64,000 nt of DNA from NCBI GenBank assembly GCA_031772625.1, contig CM062816.1, forward strand, positions 832,636,071 to 832,700,070, read 5' to 3'. How positions within the stretch are numbered: the stretch's first letter is position 1; each line of letters opens with the position of its first letter. Below are positions 1 through 11,244 of the stretch, in pieces. The translations under genes and the position numbers were made by a program. The notes below the pieces were generated by a model. The model was not told the origin of the DNA. It saw nothing but the letters and a program-made list of their open reading frames with translations, and made no database searches. Origin of the DNA: Pinus tabuliformis. Lineage: Eukaryota > Streptophyta > Pinopsida > Pinales > Pinaceae.

Positions 1-68
1 GCCGACTGAGGACCATCTAGGAGAATTTTTTTTCTCCTATATACACTACCCACATGTGGTGGGTAACA
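1..68 (-). repeat. Terminus of LTR-like repeat family K (fragment)
   Basis: This is the outer end of a repeat seen five times in the window; the other copies end at 14808, 27902, 48924 and 50998. All copies end in GGGTAACA on the + strand, preceded by a palindrome-like AGGAGAA..TTCTCCT and a second stem built from ACCCA and TGGGTAA. Read on the minus strand the end begins TGTTACCCACC, which is LTR-like. Only this terminus is inside the window, so the type of this copy cannot be judged. Confidence 0.6.
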
Positions 69-1212
69 GGTATCAATGCGAGGTTGGCTGAAAACACCTT
101 TGCCATTCTGAGCTAGTTAGATATGCATCTTTTCTAATCTGAGCTTAGTTCTTTATGTAGTCTTGAGTGTGTCAGTCCTGTCTCTGTTGTCTAGTCCAAA
201 CCCTTTTACTCTTTCTTGTCTGTGTACATCTCTTTGTTTGATGTTCTCTCTGACCCAGTCCCGACTTGTTCCTGTGGCCTCCTCTTTGAAAAAGCTACGT
301 GTGGTGCAGGAGTGACTCATCCTTTGTGTAAGAAAAAGTACATTGTACTGCTGGAGTGGCTCATCCTCTGCCCTACATAGCTGCAAACATCATGGAAAGA
401 ATGTCTATTGTTACTAGTTCAACTTCAACGAAATGTGAGATGGTGAATCTTGTTTGAAATTTCTCCATCGTCTCTAGAATACCAGTTACTAGAACCACAA
501 GTTACATTGGCCATTTTGTTGCTCAAGCAAATATGACTTCAGTGGCATTGTTAAGAGGAGTAGGACACAAAAATTAGTGAATTGCCCATACAAAAATGAA
601 ATATAGACAAAGATTAAAGTCCTTTTAGAATTTAGAAACTAAAATTCACTTGCCCAACACATCGAATCCCTTCTAACGCTGCAGAATAACCAACATCTGC
701 AGTCCAAAACATTTCACACCTGCAAATTGTTGAACGAAATGAGCTCAAAATAAAGGGATACATGTTTCTATGGGCCTCATTTACAGGCGACGGTGAGGGC
801 GCATGCCCGACATGTGTTTGGCATGTGTCCTGTGAATATGACACGTGCCCTCATGTATCTGTTTCCGACATGTAAGATAGAGGACACAGGCGCTGTTTGG
901 ACGTGTGCTGTTACTTGGTCAAGCATTCTATTTTGTAATTGCTTCTCTTCTGTTAGTGAGAGTAGCTGACATAGATGGTTAATAACATGCAAAATAAATA
1001 CTGATTATACTTGTGCATTTGCATGAGGTTATTTTTCAGCAAGCCTGCTTTGCTAGTGCATTTAGGTGAAATGTTTGACTCTGAATATGGCAGCTACAAC
1101 TATGCCATAACTGATATCACAGTTATGCAGTTACTTAAAGTAAATATTTTTTCTGCAGAGGTTTAGTTCTTCTCTGCAGCTTCCCAACTAAGAACTTTGG
1201 TATCTGTTGCAG
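69..1212 (+). other. Intron upstream of the first visible ACX exon
   Basis: No coding segment is recognised here. The stretch ends at a good acceptor (TTGCAG just before 1213). The preceding exon, expected to end in the conserved LQLQ-type segment of plant ACX1 proteins, is not found, so it should lie upstream of the window. Small ORFs on the minus strand resemble no known protein. Confidence 0.6.
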
Positions 1213-1330
1213 GTAGCAAGATTCTTGATGAAGACAGTCCAACAACTGAGATCAAAGAGGCCGGTGGGCACTGCAGGATATTTGGGCAAGCTGGAATATC
1301 TGTTGGAGAATAATTGCACTGTTTCTAAAG
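1213..1330 (+). CDS. ACX1: Acyl-CoA oxidase ACX1-like, internal exon 1 of 5 visible
   Basis: Plant ACX1/ACX5 are peroxisomal FAD enzymes that oxidise long- to medium-chain acyl-CoA to trans-2-enoyl-CoA, making H2O2, in fatty-acid beta-oxidation and jasmonate synthesis. This 118-bp exon encodes VARFLMKTVQQLRSKRPVGT and a following segment up to CTVSK, closely matching the start of the C-terminal oxidase domain of plant ACX1. It is flanked by TTGCAG and a GTATTT donor and ends in phase 1; its last base completes an alanine codon with the next exon. The five visible exons join to 693 bp, or 230 residues plus stop, about the last third of a family of some 664 residues. The symbol is by family; ACX1 and ACX5 cannot be separated here. 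Confidence 0.9.
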
Positions 1331-2518
1331 GTATTTTTTTTCACATGTTCAAAAAGTTTTCATAAGCTTGGTTATTCTGAAACTTTCACATTTATTGTGG
1401 GCATGAAAGTTGTCGTCTTCAAAGTAGTTTCACATGTTCAAATTTTTTTGTAAGCTTGGTTATTCCAGAACTTTCACATTTATTAGACATCAAAGTTGTC
1501 ACCTTTGGAATTGTTTCATATGTAATTAGGTGTCGTCCATAGTTGGGCACCAAATTTTTTGTTTAAAAGGAAAATAGTATTTTTGTTTAAAAAGAAAATA
1601 GTCTTTTTGTATAAAATGCAAATGGACTATGCATTATTTAGCAGGATAGTATTTGAGTATTTTTTCACCACTTGATTGCCATGCCTACAACATTGCCTGC
1701 AGCATGCTGAGATTAAGCTTGATGTGTTCATGGAGCATTTTAATTTGTCAATATTGGAAACAAATGATCAATGCTGCACGAGGAACCATCACCTCTTGTG
1801 GGGAACATTTATCTTCGGATTACCTATCCTTCTGGACTTGGGGACATCAAGGAAAGTTCCTTTTTTTAATGCTTCATATATTACTTCAAAGAACAAATAA
1901 GTACAATATAGTGCAAGATCGTTACATCATATGGACAACAGAGGAACTGAGAATTCCCAGTCCATGAAAGCTGAAGAGGTTGTCATATGAGCTCTGAACC
2001 CCACAAGGATGGATTCAACATCACAACAAGGAGCATGTCGGTGAACTTGCAGTAGTAGAGCCAATTGTTGCATAAATCTCTGAAAATGCTCAAAGGAAAC
2101 GGGATGGTGAGCCTCATTGAATGTAACTTTACAGTGATGTTTCTACAAAAATCCAATTTCAGATGAATACACACAAAGCCAAAGTTATTTGCAGCTGTCC
2201 CAGACCATGCAAGTGTCCCCTTGGAGAGCTCCCTTCCATGAGATTTGAGGTACAAACAGATATTAAAATTGAGCATGAAGACATCACCAAAAAACTCTTT
2301 TCAGTGCAGATTGACATCTCTGAGAGACAAGCTGCATTGTGTCCTCACCACACACTACACAGATTCACGACTGAACTAGCAATGGTATCCAAATTATTGA
2401 GTATGTAAAGATATCCAGTTCAGGATATATAACTAACATACAACTCCATGAGGAAAAATGACATGATATATGATTGCAAAATTACAAATCACTGGTCTTA
2501 TATAACTCCCACACACCC

Positions 2519-2860
2519 AGAGCCCAGCAGAGACAGAAGGGAGTTCTCGCCTCCCTCCAGAGCCACGCAGAGCCCAGCAGAGACAGCGTAGAGGCCAGAG
2601 GGCAACAGGAGTGACACAGAGGGTCCCAGAGGCTGCGCAATGCCTCAGAGGGCTGACGCAGAGGCCAGAAGGGCCAGCGCAGTGCTTCAGAGTTACTGGA
2701 GAGGGTTTCGTGGGACAGGTTTGTGAGTACCTGTTTCCGAATAGAAAGGTATTATTGCCGATTATTTTTCTCTGTCAGGTGAGCCAGTTTGGCACCCAAT
2801 TGTACTCAAGGATATACTGCATAATAATAAACCCTCAGAATTGTTGCACCAGTTTTCCCG
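2519..2860 (+). repeat. GC-rich segment with short direct repeats, possibly an LTR-end fragment
   Basis: An 18-bp string beginning AGAGCCCAGCAG occurs exactly at 2519-2536 and again at 2569-2586. Around it is CAGAG/GCAGAG-rich sequence much more GC-rich than its surroundings. Downstream, near 2820-2840, is an AATAATAAA run of the kind found in LTR R-U5 regions. No matching second LTR, primer-binding site or target duplication is visible, so its identity is open. Confidence 0.3.
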
Positions 2861-3088
2861 CATTGGGTTTTTCCATGGACGAGTTGTCCAAATATAACGG
2901 TGTCACTTGTGTGTTTGTTTTCTTTCAGCTGTTGATCTGTAGATGGTTGAGATTGTATTGTGTTTGTTTCGTTATTTATATGTTTTAAATAACTTGTTCG
3001 TAATTAACAAGTAGAAGAAATAAACCAGAAGAATAAAAATTAAAGTCATAACGGATAGACTTAGAAATTTCAACACTGGGGGGGGGGT

Positions 3089-3262
3089 TGTTTGGGGGTG
3101 CGTTTCCCCATGCACTCGGGATGAGGGATGTTTGGGGGTGTGCTTCCCCATGCACCCAGGATGAGGGGACGTTTGGGGGTGTGCTTCCCCACACACCCCG
3201 GAGGTGGGGAGGTGTGCTTCCCCAGAGTGGGGGGCACGACTCCCCAAAAGGGGTGCTTTTGG
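3089..3262 (+). repeat. G-rich subterminal tandem repeat, about 41-bp unit
   Basis: TTTGGGGGTG recurs at 3091, 3131 and 3172, each followed by a TGCTTCCCCA-type block and a GGATGAGGGG-type block, giving three units of about 40-41 bp and then degenerate CTTCCCCA/GTGGGG blocks. Such clustered short motifs next to a terminus are typical of plant hAT and related elements. The G runs could also form G-quadruplexes on the + strand. Confidence 0.7.
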
Positions 3263-3269
3263 GCATATC

Positions 3270-3691
3270 CCCTCAAAAGGAATAGAATTTCCTCTAGGAG
3301 AGCAGAGAAACTAGTTGTAGTGGACAATTCTCTACGTCTTGCACATAGGAAGACACCAGAGTATCGGAGGGGACCATCAACACGATGGGATGTGGATCCA
3401 GAGGATAGTGCATAGATAGATGATGAGTATGGACCAGATGAACTGCAACATGGTTTGGTTGGATTTATGTTGATTACTCAAGAGACTGAATCTGAATTAG
3501 ATAGCATCCTGGATAGTGCATAGATAGATGATGAGGATGGACCAGATGAGCTACAACATGGTTTGGTTTTATTTTCGTTGGTTACTCAAGAGAGTGACTT
3601 TGACTCAGATAGTGACATTCCCATTGATGGTCCCGATGATGTCATGCAACAGATGGGTGTAGAGGACCAATCATTGAGATTGAGTGCTTGA
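3270..3691 (+). pseudogene. hAT-like transposase C-terminal tail (broken)
   Basis: One frame reads through DNSLRLAH, STRWDVDPEDSA, DGPDELQHGL and SDIPIDGPDD to a stop at 3689-3691, but two in-frame TAG codons (3413-3415 and again about 108 bp on) interrupt it. The acidic, low-complexity end with repeated DELQHGL and VTQES is like the variable tail after the dimerisation domain of plant hAT transposases; that assignment is inference. A 36-codon in-frame tandem duplication is visible, with GGATAGTGCATAGATAGATG at 3403 and 3511. No catalytic domain is present. Confidence 0.5.
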
Positions 3692-3962
3692 TGTTGATTT
3701 TATTTTTAGTGTTCATTATCCATTTTTGGTTTTGAGTTTTAACTTTTGAGTTGTGACACTAGATATTGATGACCTCAAACTGATTATTGACTCCTCACTC
3801 TTAACTATTTTTGAGTTATCTAAATTTTTAATTTAGTAATTTACTATTTTAGTGTTCAAGCTTCAGTATCTAGTATATAGTAATATTAATGTACTAGTTT
3901 GTTTTGCTTTCAATTTAGATTCTAAAATGATGAATGATGAATTTAATAGTTAAAGCAATGTA

Positions 3963-4497
3963 GATTGTAGAATGATGAATGATGAATGATATGGATCAAT
4001 TTATTTGAATATTTCATTATTGAATCTCATGGTATGGATGAATGATGAGTATGTCCTATGAATGATGTATCAAAGTGAATGATGAGGATGGATCAATGCA
4101 TGTCATTATTTAATTCAATTATGAATTTAAATTTTATGTGGATCAAATTTCAATGTATTACTATTAGTGTATTTATGCTTTCATTATTGAAGATGAACTT
4201 GAATTTTATATATATATAATTAAAAATTATATACCCCGACGATTGTAGAATGATGAATGATGAATGATATGGATCAATGTATTTGAATATTTCATGGTAT
4301 GGATGAATGATGAGTATGTCCTATGAATGATGTATCAAAGTGAATGATGAGGATGGATCAATGTATGTCATTATTTAATTCATTTATGAATTTAAATTTT
4401 ATGTGGATCAAATTTCAATGTATTACTATTAGTCTATTTTTGCTTTCATTATTGAATATGAACTTAAATTATATATATATATATATATATATACCCC
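3963..4497 (+). repeat. Direct tandem duplication, about 278-bp unit
   Basis: GATTGTAGAATGATGAATGA begins at 3963 and at 4241. The following sequence (TATGGATCAAT, GTATGTCCTATGAATGATG, ATTACTATTAG, then a TATATA run and ATACCCCG) is repeated with few changes. The second unit lacks about 20 bp near its start. Both units end in ATACCCCG, so the duplication lies next to the element's GC-rich right end. Confidence 0.85.
4470..4493. repeat. AT microsatellite
   Basis: A run of TA dinucleotides of about 24 bp ends the second unit of the 278-bp duplication. The equivalent place in the first unit has a much shorter TA run, so this tract has changed length since the duplication. Confidence 0.85.
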
Positions 4498-5703
4498 GCC
4501 GCCCCCCTGCACCCTCACAAATTCCCTAAAATTTGTGGGTACTCCCACACGTCCCCCTTGTGTGTCTCTCTGCATCGGAGTCTTGGTGGAACATTGATTG
4601 ATCATTGATTCATTAACATCTTTTACTTTCGCTTATAATGTCTTCACCTGATTCTTTGTTTTTGATGTTGTGATGGTCGACGATACGAGATGGTGTGGAC
4701 TTCTAAGCTGATTTGAAAGGAAGTTCCTATTTGGAACTGGATATCCATGAGGATATGAAAGACCTCCCCCATCTACACTCTACGTTTTCCCAGATAACGA
4801 TGACGTTTGGGAGAGTCCCCCTATGGTTTCATGGATGTCTGAACTTCCCCCATCTAAACTTGTACCCATGTAGTATTGGGTATCCAAAAAAAATCAACTC
4901 ATTGGTTTGACATTCAGACCACAACAAAATATTATCTATGCAGTGCATGCCAAAATACTATGCAGTATGGTTTCCCAATGAAGGCAGAGAAAAGTCTTGA
5001 CTTCCATGTTTGGTAGTTTCTTGTAGCCCATAATTATTTTTTTCCGCTTTGGTTTTCAGTTTTTTAGTATAAAAACAGAGTTTTTGAGACTTATTATAGC
5101 ACTTCCTCTCGAAGGAAATCTTGTAGAGGACCTAAGAGGTGCTACCCCACATATGTGGATGGCTATTCGGGGAAAATTGTTTAAAATTGTTAGCTTTAAT
5201 TAGTATGCCTCATCCAGGGAGATTGGAATTTGGAACCAGGCACCTGCTGGTACAGAACTAGCCAAATGCCAAGCAATTTTGTATTACACTCATATGCTCT
5301 AGAATAGTCATTTATAAATTTTTTAATATGTTCAAAGTTGTTTAAAATTTTTCTTTTTCGCATTTCCTCCCACTGTTTCTGTGGAAATTTGGGGGTACCT
5401 TCTAGTCATCTCTAAAAATGTTCCCCTTGTTGCCATGACCCAGAAACTCAATGCAACATAACAAGTCATTAATTTGATGAAGTATCCTATCTGTACAAGG
5501 GGTAACCTTGATTACTATCGAAGTGTTCTTTGTCCATGGATTTGTGACTGTGCTATATGGCTGTTGTCCTAAATGTTTAAATACCATTACAATGAGTCTG
5601 GGGCAGATCGGAAAAATTCTAAGCCCAATCCATTTGTTAGTCATCAGTATATGAACCGCAGATTAACATATCTATGAAGAAGAAGATATGTGTATCATGA
5701 ATC

Positions 5704-5918
5704 CAATGTTAGTGGACAGGTAGGAGCAGACTGGAACCGGCCAATCTGGACTGGTTCACTTCCTGCAGGGTCTGGATCAGTTGGTTGGTTCTGTCCTGAA
5801 CTGTTGTTCATTTGGCTGGTTCATACTGGTTCTTCAACCTTGTTTTCTGGTCCATTCTGGCCCGTTTCCTGTCTGGTCCTGGTCTAGCCTTCAGCCAGTT
5901 CTGGTTTTGATAACTATG
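5704..5918. mobile_element. hAT-type MITE, 215 bp, perfect 8-bp target duplication
   Basis: The element begins CAATGTTAGTGG and ends TTTTGATAACTATG, whose reverse complement is CATAGTTATC, giving imperfect CA..TG inverted ends. It is flanked on both sides by CATGAATC (5696-5703 and 5919-5926), a perfect 8-bp duplication as made by hAT transposases. The interior is a dense array of ACTGG/CTGGT motifs, the subterminal repeats typical of the family. It has no coding capacity. Confidence 0.85.
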
Positions 5919-6947
5919 CATGAATCATATCTTTGTATTTCTTGGAGAGAGGTGTGAGCCACTGGAATTCCGTATTACAATTGAAGTGGTGCACTGAGAC
6001 TGTAATTTGGCATCAGAAGCCCTGGTTGTAATAGGCCAGGGCTTTAGAATATCCTTGTGAGAGGTGATTTTCTGTAGCATTCCCAATCATTGTGATTCTT
6101 GAATTGCTACCCGCTTCACATGCCTCTTGACTTCATTCACCATATCTTTGTTCTTCTTGTGCTCTTGATGTTGGGGTCTTGTCAAAAATCTTCATGAATA
6201 TAGTCTTTCTCAAGTTGACTGAGTAGTTTATTCTTCAACCTCAGAGCCTGTAATCTATCCCATAATGTGAAGAAGTGGATAACCAGTGGTTCAAAGTTGG
6301 TTCGCGTGTTCACTCCATGCCCAGATTAAGGGCTATTTATAGTAATTGAATTTCTAGGGGGCATGGCCTGTAACCTGTGTCCTCAAATTGAATGAACTTT
6401 TATTTCAGCAATAAATGTACAAAAATAAAATTTGTTATCGTTTATGCATTTGTTTAATGATCATGTAAATGGATACGTTGGTTTTCCATTGCAAATAAGA
6501 GTATCTGATATTTGACAAGGTTTAAAATTTTATTTCCTCATTTTTTTAATCATTATTGTAAATTGCCAAATTTTGTATAAACACTACTTGCACTCAGATA
6601 CTTTAAATTATGCATGCTCATCTGACTGGCAGTAAAGATGTCTTTGCAAACCTACACAGGTTTGTGGACCAAAGGGTCCTGCAAGGCATGAGCCTGGTAG
6701 GTTCACAAAGCAGAGAGATCAACCTGAGGATATATTAACATCCTTACATATATCCTGACATACAATGCCTATGAATAGAATAGAATATAATGTTTTCATT
6801 TATGCAAATGGGAGACCCTGTAGGATTTATTGGATCAAGAATTACAAAAAATACATCTTCATCTTTGATGTCCTTTATCTCAAGGATGTCTTAGCCTGCA
6901 ATATACTTTGAGTATGATAAAGTTTCAAGGAAGTATTTTGTTTCTAA

Positions 6948-7212
6948 CAGTGTTCCAAAGGGACATGTCCCCTAGGGTGCGGTGCACATACTTCACACTT
7001 CCCACACACCTGGGATGTGGGGACACTTGGGGAAACGTTTCCCTATGCCCTCCTTTTGGGGAGATGTGGAGAGGCGCAAAGGGAAAAGTATATACCCCGA
7101 CACCCCCCCGTCCCCCCTAAATTTCCTAAAAATTGAGGGTACTCCAACACATCCCCCCTTTGCGTCTCCTTGTATCCACATCCCCGCGTCCCGGAGTCTT
7201 GGTGGAACATTG
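6948..7212. mobile_element. hAT-type MITE, 265 bp, same family as the element ending at 4596
   Basis: The left end CAGTGTTCCA and the right end TGGAACATTG form an inverted pair differing at one base. The flanks are GTTTCTAA (6940-6947) and GTTTCTTG (7213-7220), an 8-bp duplication matching at 6 of 8 positions. The interior has the same GGGG/CCCC subterminal blocks and the same right-end sequence as the element ending at 4596, so it is a deletion derivative of that family. It has no ORF of note. Confidence 0.8.
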
Positions 7213-7388
7213 GTTTCTTGTTCACAAGAAATCTAAAGTTTACATATATTAAGTACAGTATTTTGAAGGACTTGAAAGTTGACCTGAGTGTTTACAAGAT
7301 TGAGAAGTGCCATCAGGGTGCAAATGGCTTAAAGTGTCTGAAGATGCTTTCTATCTATTAATTAGCTTATGCTTGCACATACGTTTAC

Positions 7389-7412
7389 ACATACATACAT
7401 ACATACATGCAT
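7389..7412. repeat. TACA microsatellite
   Basis: A short run of ACAT/TACA tetranucleotides inside the intron, about 130 bp upstream of the next exon. Confidence 0.8.
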
Positions 7413-7539
7413 ATGACATGGAATTTTTTCTGTCTAGTTTCCACTACCTAGAACTTGTCTTTTGAAAATTTTGGAATTTCTTTTATTTTACCAATATTTG
7501 ATATGTAATTTGTCTGAGTTTGAAATTTGTAAATTACAG

Positions 7540-7650
7540 CTGAGGATTGGCTGAAGCCTTCAGTTTTGTTGGAGGCATTTGAAGCGAGGTCAGCAAGGCT
7601 TGCTGCGAATTGTGCATTACAAGTCAGCCGAGCATCCAGTCCAGAAGCAG
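7540..7650 (+). CDS. ACX1: Acyl-CoA oxidase ACX1-like, visible exon 2
   Basis: This 111-bp exon encodes AEDWLKPSVLLEAFEARSAR and a more variable segment ending VSRASSPEA. The first block is a hallmark of plant ACX1-type oxidases, at the start of the all-helical C-terminal domain that contributes to dimerisation and the acyl-binding cleft. It follows an ATTACAG acceptor and is closed by a GTAATA donor. It enters and leaves in phase 1, so frame is kept with the flanking exons. No stop or frameshift is seen. Confidence 0.92.
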
Positions 7651-10191
7651 GTAATACTCAGTTATTTAATCATAAGCATGAATGCCTATGGTCAAATGGA
7701 TCAGCTTGACATTTGCCTATTTTCTTTTATGGCCATAAATTTTTTCCACAGTTACTGAAGTATAACATTCATGACCTGGAATAAGATTATATAATTTTTA
7801 TTTTTCTTTAAAAAAATGTATTCATTTAGTATATATTTAGTAAACGATTTAGAAGATGACTGGTAATGTACTTGTAGTGGACAGTGTAGGAGATCTGGAT
7901 GGCCAATTCCCATGCACTGACCCATATGCCTTCCCCTGCAACTATGAGCTTTTAACTGCCAAGCCCTGGTCTATCCTGTGCCAGCAAGAAACTTAAGAGC
8001 ATGCTGACAAATATACTTCATTTCAGAATATTATTCACATTTCTCCTATGGCTGGTCCAAGGTTGATAGGTTTCCATTGTTTGCAAATATTTATCAAGTA
8101 AAAGTTTAAAGAAGATATTATTAGAATATAAATGCACCCAGCATCCTCAAATGCACCTTGCTGATTGGTCTTCTTGCAGACCTAGGTGCAAGAACTTCAT
8201 TGGTCAATGATGACAACTTGACATTGATATGTGTGAGAATGAAATTTAGCATGCTTATAAAGTAGAATGTTAAAATTTGTATGATTTGGAAATCTATTGT
8301 TCAGGCAATGCCTTACATTTTTAACATTTGACATTAGCTACCTGTTGCTGATTCTATTATTAATTTATTTGTCGACAAGGAGTCATGAGTTGTAAGTTGT
8401 AACATGTGATTCAAATGCCTGAGGTGAAATTTCGAAGGAATTATTTTTGTTTTCCCTTCAAATTGAACTTGGCACTGGATATCTTGAATAGATGTATCTG
8501 CAGGTCAGACATATTATTCTTCTATTTTTATCTAGATCATGGTTTTCTAAGTACGTTCATTTTTTTCTCAGTTTGATGTTTGCACAATTCCCTTATTGTA
8601 CTGCACATGCAATGACCTTTTGGTCACTGTCTGGATTAACCAATATGTGATATATTCTTAACACTTCACTCTTCAACATTGCTGACAACTCATGAAGCTT
8701 GAGTTGGAAGTGTGCTAATATTGGTGTGTGCATATATGTGCCACACTTTCCCAATGCTTAGGGGAGAGGTGGGCTTATGAAGGTTAGTGGAGTCTCTTTC
8801 TCAACTATTAACACACATTAAGATATACTTATAGGCATGGTAACATGATTCAGCAAGTTAATCCGGGACTGCTGAGTCCCACCCAACCATCCGCTGAAAT
8901 GGGTCAGTTCAATTTAGAGCCGACAGGTCTGGCTCGAAGTTGGGTTGATCTGCCTGAACCTGCCAATATCTTAAAAAAATTGCCGAGTTCAGGCAAAATC
9001 TGCCAGGTCAAACCCAAAAACAGCTGAGACAAACTAATCTCTGATGTATAATCAGAAAATACATTTATTTTTCATGAAAATCCATATTTGTTGTATTTTT
9101 CATGTTGTTGAGTCGTTTTGGGTTGATTCAGGAGTCTTTATTAAGTCCGGAGTGTGTATTTTGACTCTCTGGGCAAAAGGAGTCTCATCCAAAGTAGTGT
9201 TTGGTGAGTTTGCTTCTATACCTTTCAACGTTTTAGGTCAGGTTATTTTCATGATAAAGGGATGCTTCAGAAACAAATTGGTTAGGAAATGCCTATAATC
9301 ACTTTCAGTTTTTAGTTTTTTATTTTTTCAGAGGAATGCCATGTATACTTCATAAAACAAATAAGTACATCCTCGAAAGAATTGCAACACATGAATAACA
9401 AGGGGGCTGGGAAAATCCCTCTCTAAAAGGGTGAAAAAAAAGAAGCATATGAGCCTGTGTACCAAGATGATGGGACTTAACATCTTGGTGGAAAACAGAG
9501 TTTGACTCTTACAATTGAGGTCAAGTCCTGCTCAAAACTCTGGAATTCTGTAGGATTTAAGGATTTTGGTATAAACACTAAAGACAAAAATGGATTCATT
9601 AATTTTGATTTTTGTTTCTTTGTTAAATTATTGCCCTCATTGGAAAATGAGAATCGCTTAAAATAAACACTAAAGCATCTACAACTGAAACTATTCTTTC
9701 ACATCTGTTAGGGAGTCCTGCAAAAAAAAATGAGTTTCTAATTGATTAACATCCGTTAATAAATTCATGGAGGTTGGTATTTTGTCTGTCAAAGTGTGAA
9801 GGGACCTTTGAGAAAAGTTCACTACTTGCGATCAGTTATACTTGGTGTATATTGATGTGCTGGCAAGATATAATTGTAAATTACTGGCCTTTTTGGCAAA
9901 TTTGATTCAAAGAAACAATGGAAGGCTAGATTTTTTTTTTTTTCTAATATGATTAATTCTTTCAACGGTAGCACCAGACTTCTTACTTAGCAGAAATAAA
10001 ATATCTTTCACATTATCTTTTATTCCTAGAATGATATTTGGGGTGCTCATGTTCAAGGTTAGAATTAAATTTATTGCCTGTGCACTGGTGTTCTTGTCAA
10101 GACTATAAAATGCTGCTACCAGTTATATGTTGGGCTGTAAAAATATTCGGTGTTAGGGTCTAATGTTTTAGTGAACTTTGTCTGCTTGCAG
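7651..10191 (+). other. ACX intron (2.5 kb), no gene seen
   Basis: GT-AG intron. Most is AT-rich and unremarkable. Around 8850-9030 is a GC-richer patch with recurring CTGCC, GGTCAG and GGGTTGA motifs, which may be the remains of a small DNA transposon, but no boundary or target duplication could be fixed. The acceptor before 10192 is TGCTTGCAG. Confidence 0.7.
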
Positions 10192-10261
10192 GTTTCAGTG
10201 AACTATCTAGTGAGCTGGTAGACGTAGCAAAAGCTCATTGTGAGCTGATAGTTGTTTCAAA
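10192..10261 (+). CDS. ACX1: Acyl-CoA oxidase ACX1-like, visible exon 3
   Basis: This small 70-bp exon encodes GFSELSSELVDVAKAHCELI followed by VVS and the first two bases of a lysine codon. It matches the conserved helix preceding the YIEKLQ/FIEKVQ segment of plant ACX proteins. The donor GTGAGT at 10262 is strong and closes the exon in phase 2. The lysine codon is completed 50 kb downstream at 60639. The exon is intact in spite of the size of the intron that follows. Confidence 0.92.
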
Positions 10262-10851
10262 GTGAGTCTTCATTGTTGCTTCATGATGAACGTGCTTAAC
10301 TTTATACTCTGTTATGGTTGAGCTGCTGGATATTGTTTTAACATCCTTATTTTGTGTGGTTTTCTTAGGTAGATGATGCTTTAGGCACTCCTTTCAGTGC
10401 TATTATTGTTGCTTGTTCCTTTGAGTTCCATTGGCCCATCACATTCATTTGTAGAAATCAATAGAATTTTTAGTTTATTTCTTCAATTTGCTTTGTGGCT
10501 CATCCGTATAATGGAAACCTTTGCTGTTTGCATGTGTCTGCAGGTTGTTACACCTAGTTTATGTATTCCCTTTTTCCTGGGGTCCTAGGTTATATATTTA
10601 CTCGTCTAAATATAATTGAGGTGTGTTGCTTCTCATACCTTTAAGTGATAACACCCTAAAACACAAGTGAAACTGTGGGGGTAATGTAGAAGGGTTTGTC
10701 CAAAATGTTGCCAGAGTAACTCCTAAACTCTCTTTAGGCTGGATTTCCTCCAGAACAAGGGAGAGTCCGTAGACAACTAACTCTGATTTATGCTGTAAAC
10801 TTAGGGCTTATTTCAGATTTAACAAACAGCAAAATGAAAAGGGTTTTTGTT

Positions 10852-10882
<31 letters not shown>

Positions 10883-10892
10883 TTATTTATTT
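10852..10892. repeat. AT then ATTT microsatellite
   Basis: About 27 bp of TA repeats followed directly by three to four ATTT units, within the giant intron. Confidence 0.9.
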
Positions 10893-11244
10893 GGGTGCTT
10901 GACAGGAAGTCTAGTGCCATGTCAACTTAGGGAGAATGGAGTCAAACTTGTATTTAGAGGGGTTCAAGTATATGTGAAAATGGATGAAAGATAACACTGT
11001 TACAATGTTCTTGGTTCTATCTATGAATGCTCTTTCAGCTTTGTAGAGAATTAGCTAGTAAGGGCCCTTCCAAAGGTGCTCCTGCTCCTCAATTACACAT
11101 GGAAAACAACAATTGAGTGATCTTGCCAAAAACCTGAAAGCTATCTTACCCTTCACTGATATGGAAGCAGCGAATCAACTAGTTTAATGTAAAAATTTAG
11201 GAAGTGAAAAGGCTGTGTATCACTTCGACCAATGCCCCAACCGA

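Larger units (their letters stand above)
3068..4596 (+). mobile_element. Decayed hAT-like DNA transposon with transposase tail
   Basis: The right end (CCCGG-like GC-rich stretch, then GGAGTCTTGGTGGAACATTG ending at 4596) is almost identical to the right end of the 265-bp element at 6948-7212, so both belong to one family. The left part is a G/C-rich set of subterminal repeats (3072-3262). Inside are a transposase-like C-terminal coding remnant (about 3270-3691) and a large tandem duplication of AT-rich sequence. The right flank is ATTGATCA; I could not find a matching duplication on the left, so the left boundary near 3068 is approximate. Confidence 0.5.
1331..7539 (+). other. ACX intron (6.2 kb) with small DNA transposons
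   Basis: GT-AG intron interrupting an alanine codon (phase 1). It holds the hAT-like elements at about 3070-4596, 5704-5918 and 6948-7212, listed separately. The stretches 1331-2500, 4600-5690, 5930-6940 and 7225-7539 show no gene or clear repeat boundary, only AT-rich intron sequence. Confidence 0.8.

Noticed and set aside
69-90. GGTATCAATGCGAGG after the repeat end at 68 as a primer-binding site
   Set aside because: It matches the methionine-tRNA site only loosely, and the K repeat is more likely oriented the other way.
2972-3327. Three overlapping minus-strand ORFs with repeated GKHTPK/GSTPPN-like peptides
   Set aside because: The peptide repeats come from the 41-bp G-rich DNA repeat read in all three frames; not a protein gene.
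4200-4500. Tandem array considered as a CRISPR
   Set aside because: Only two long units with no spacers; eukaryotic repeat context.
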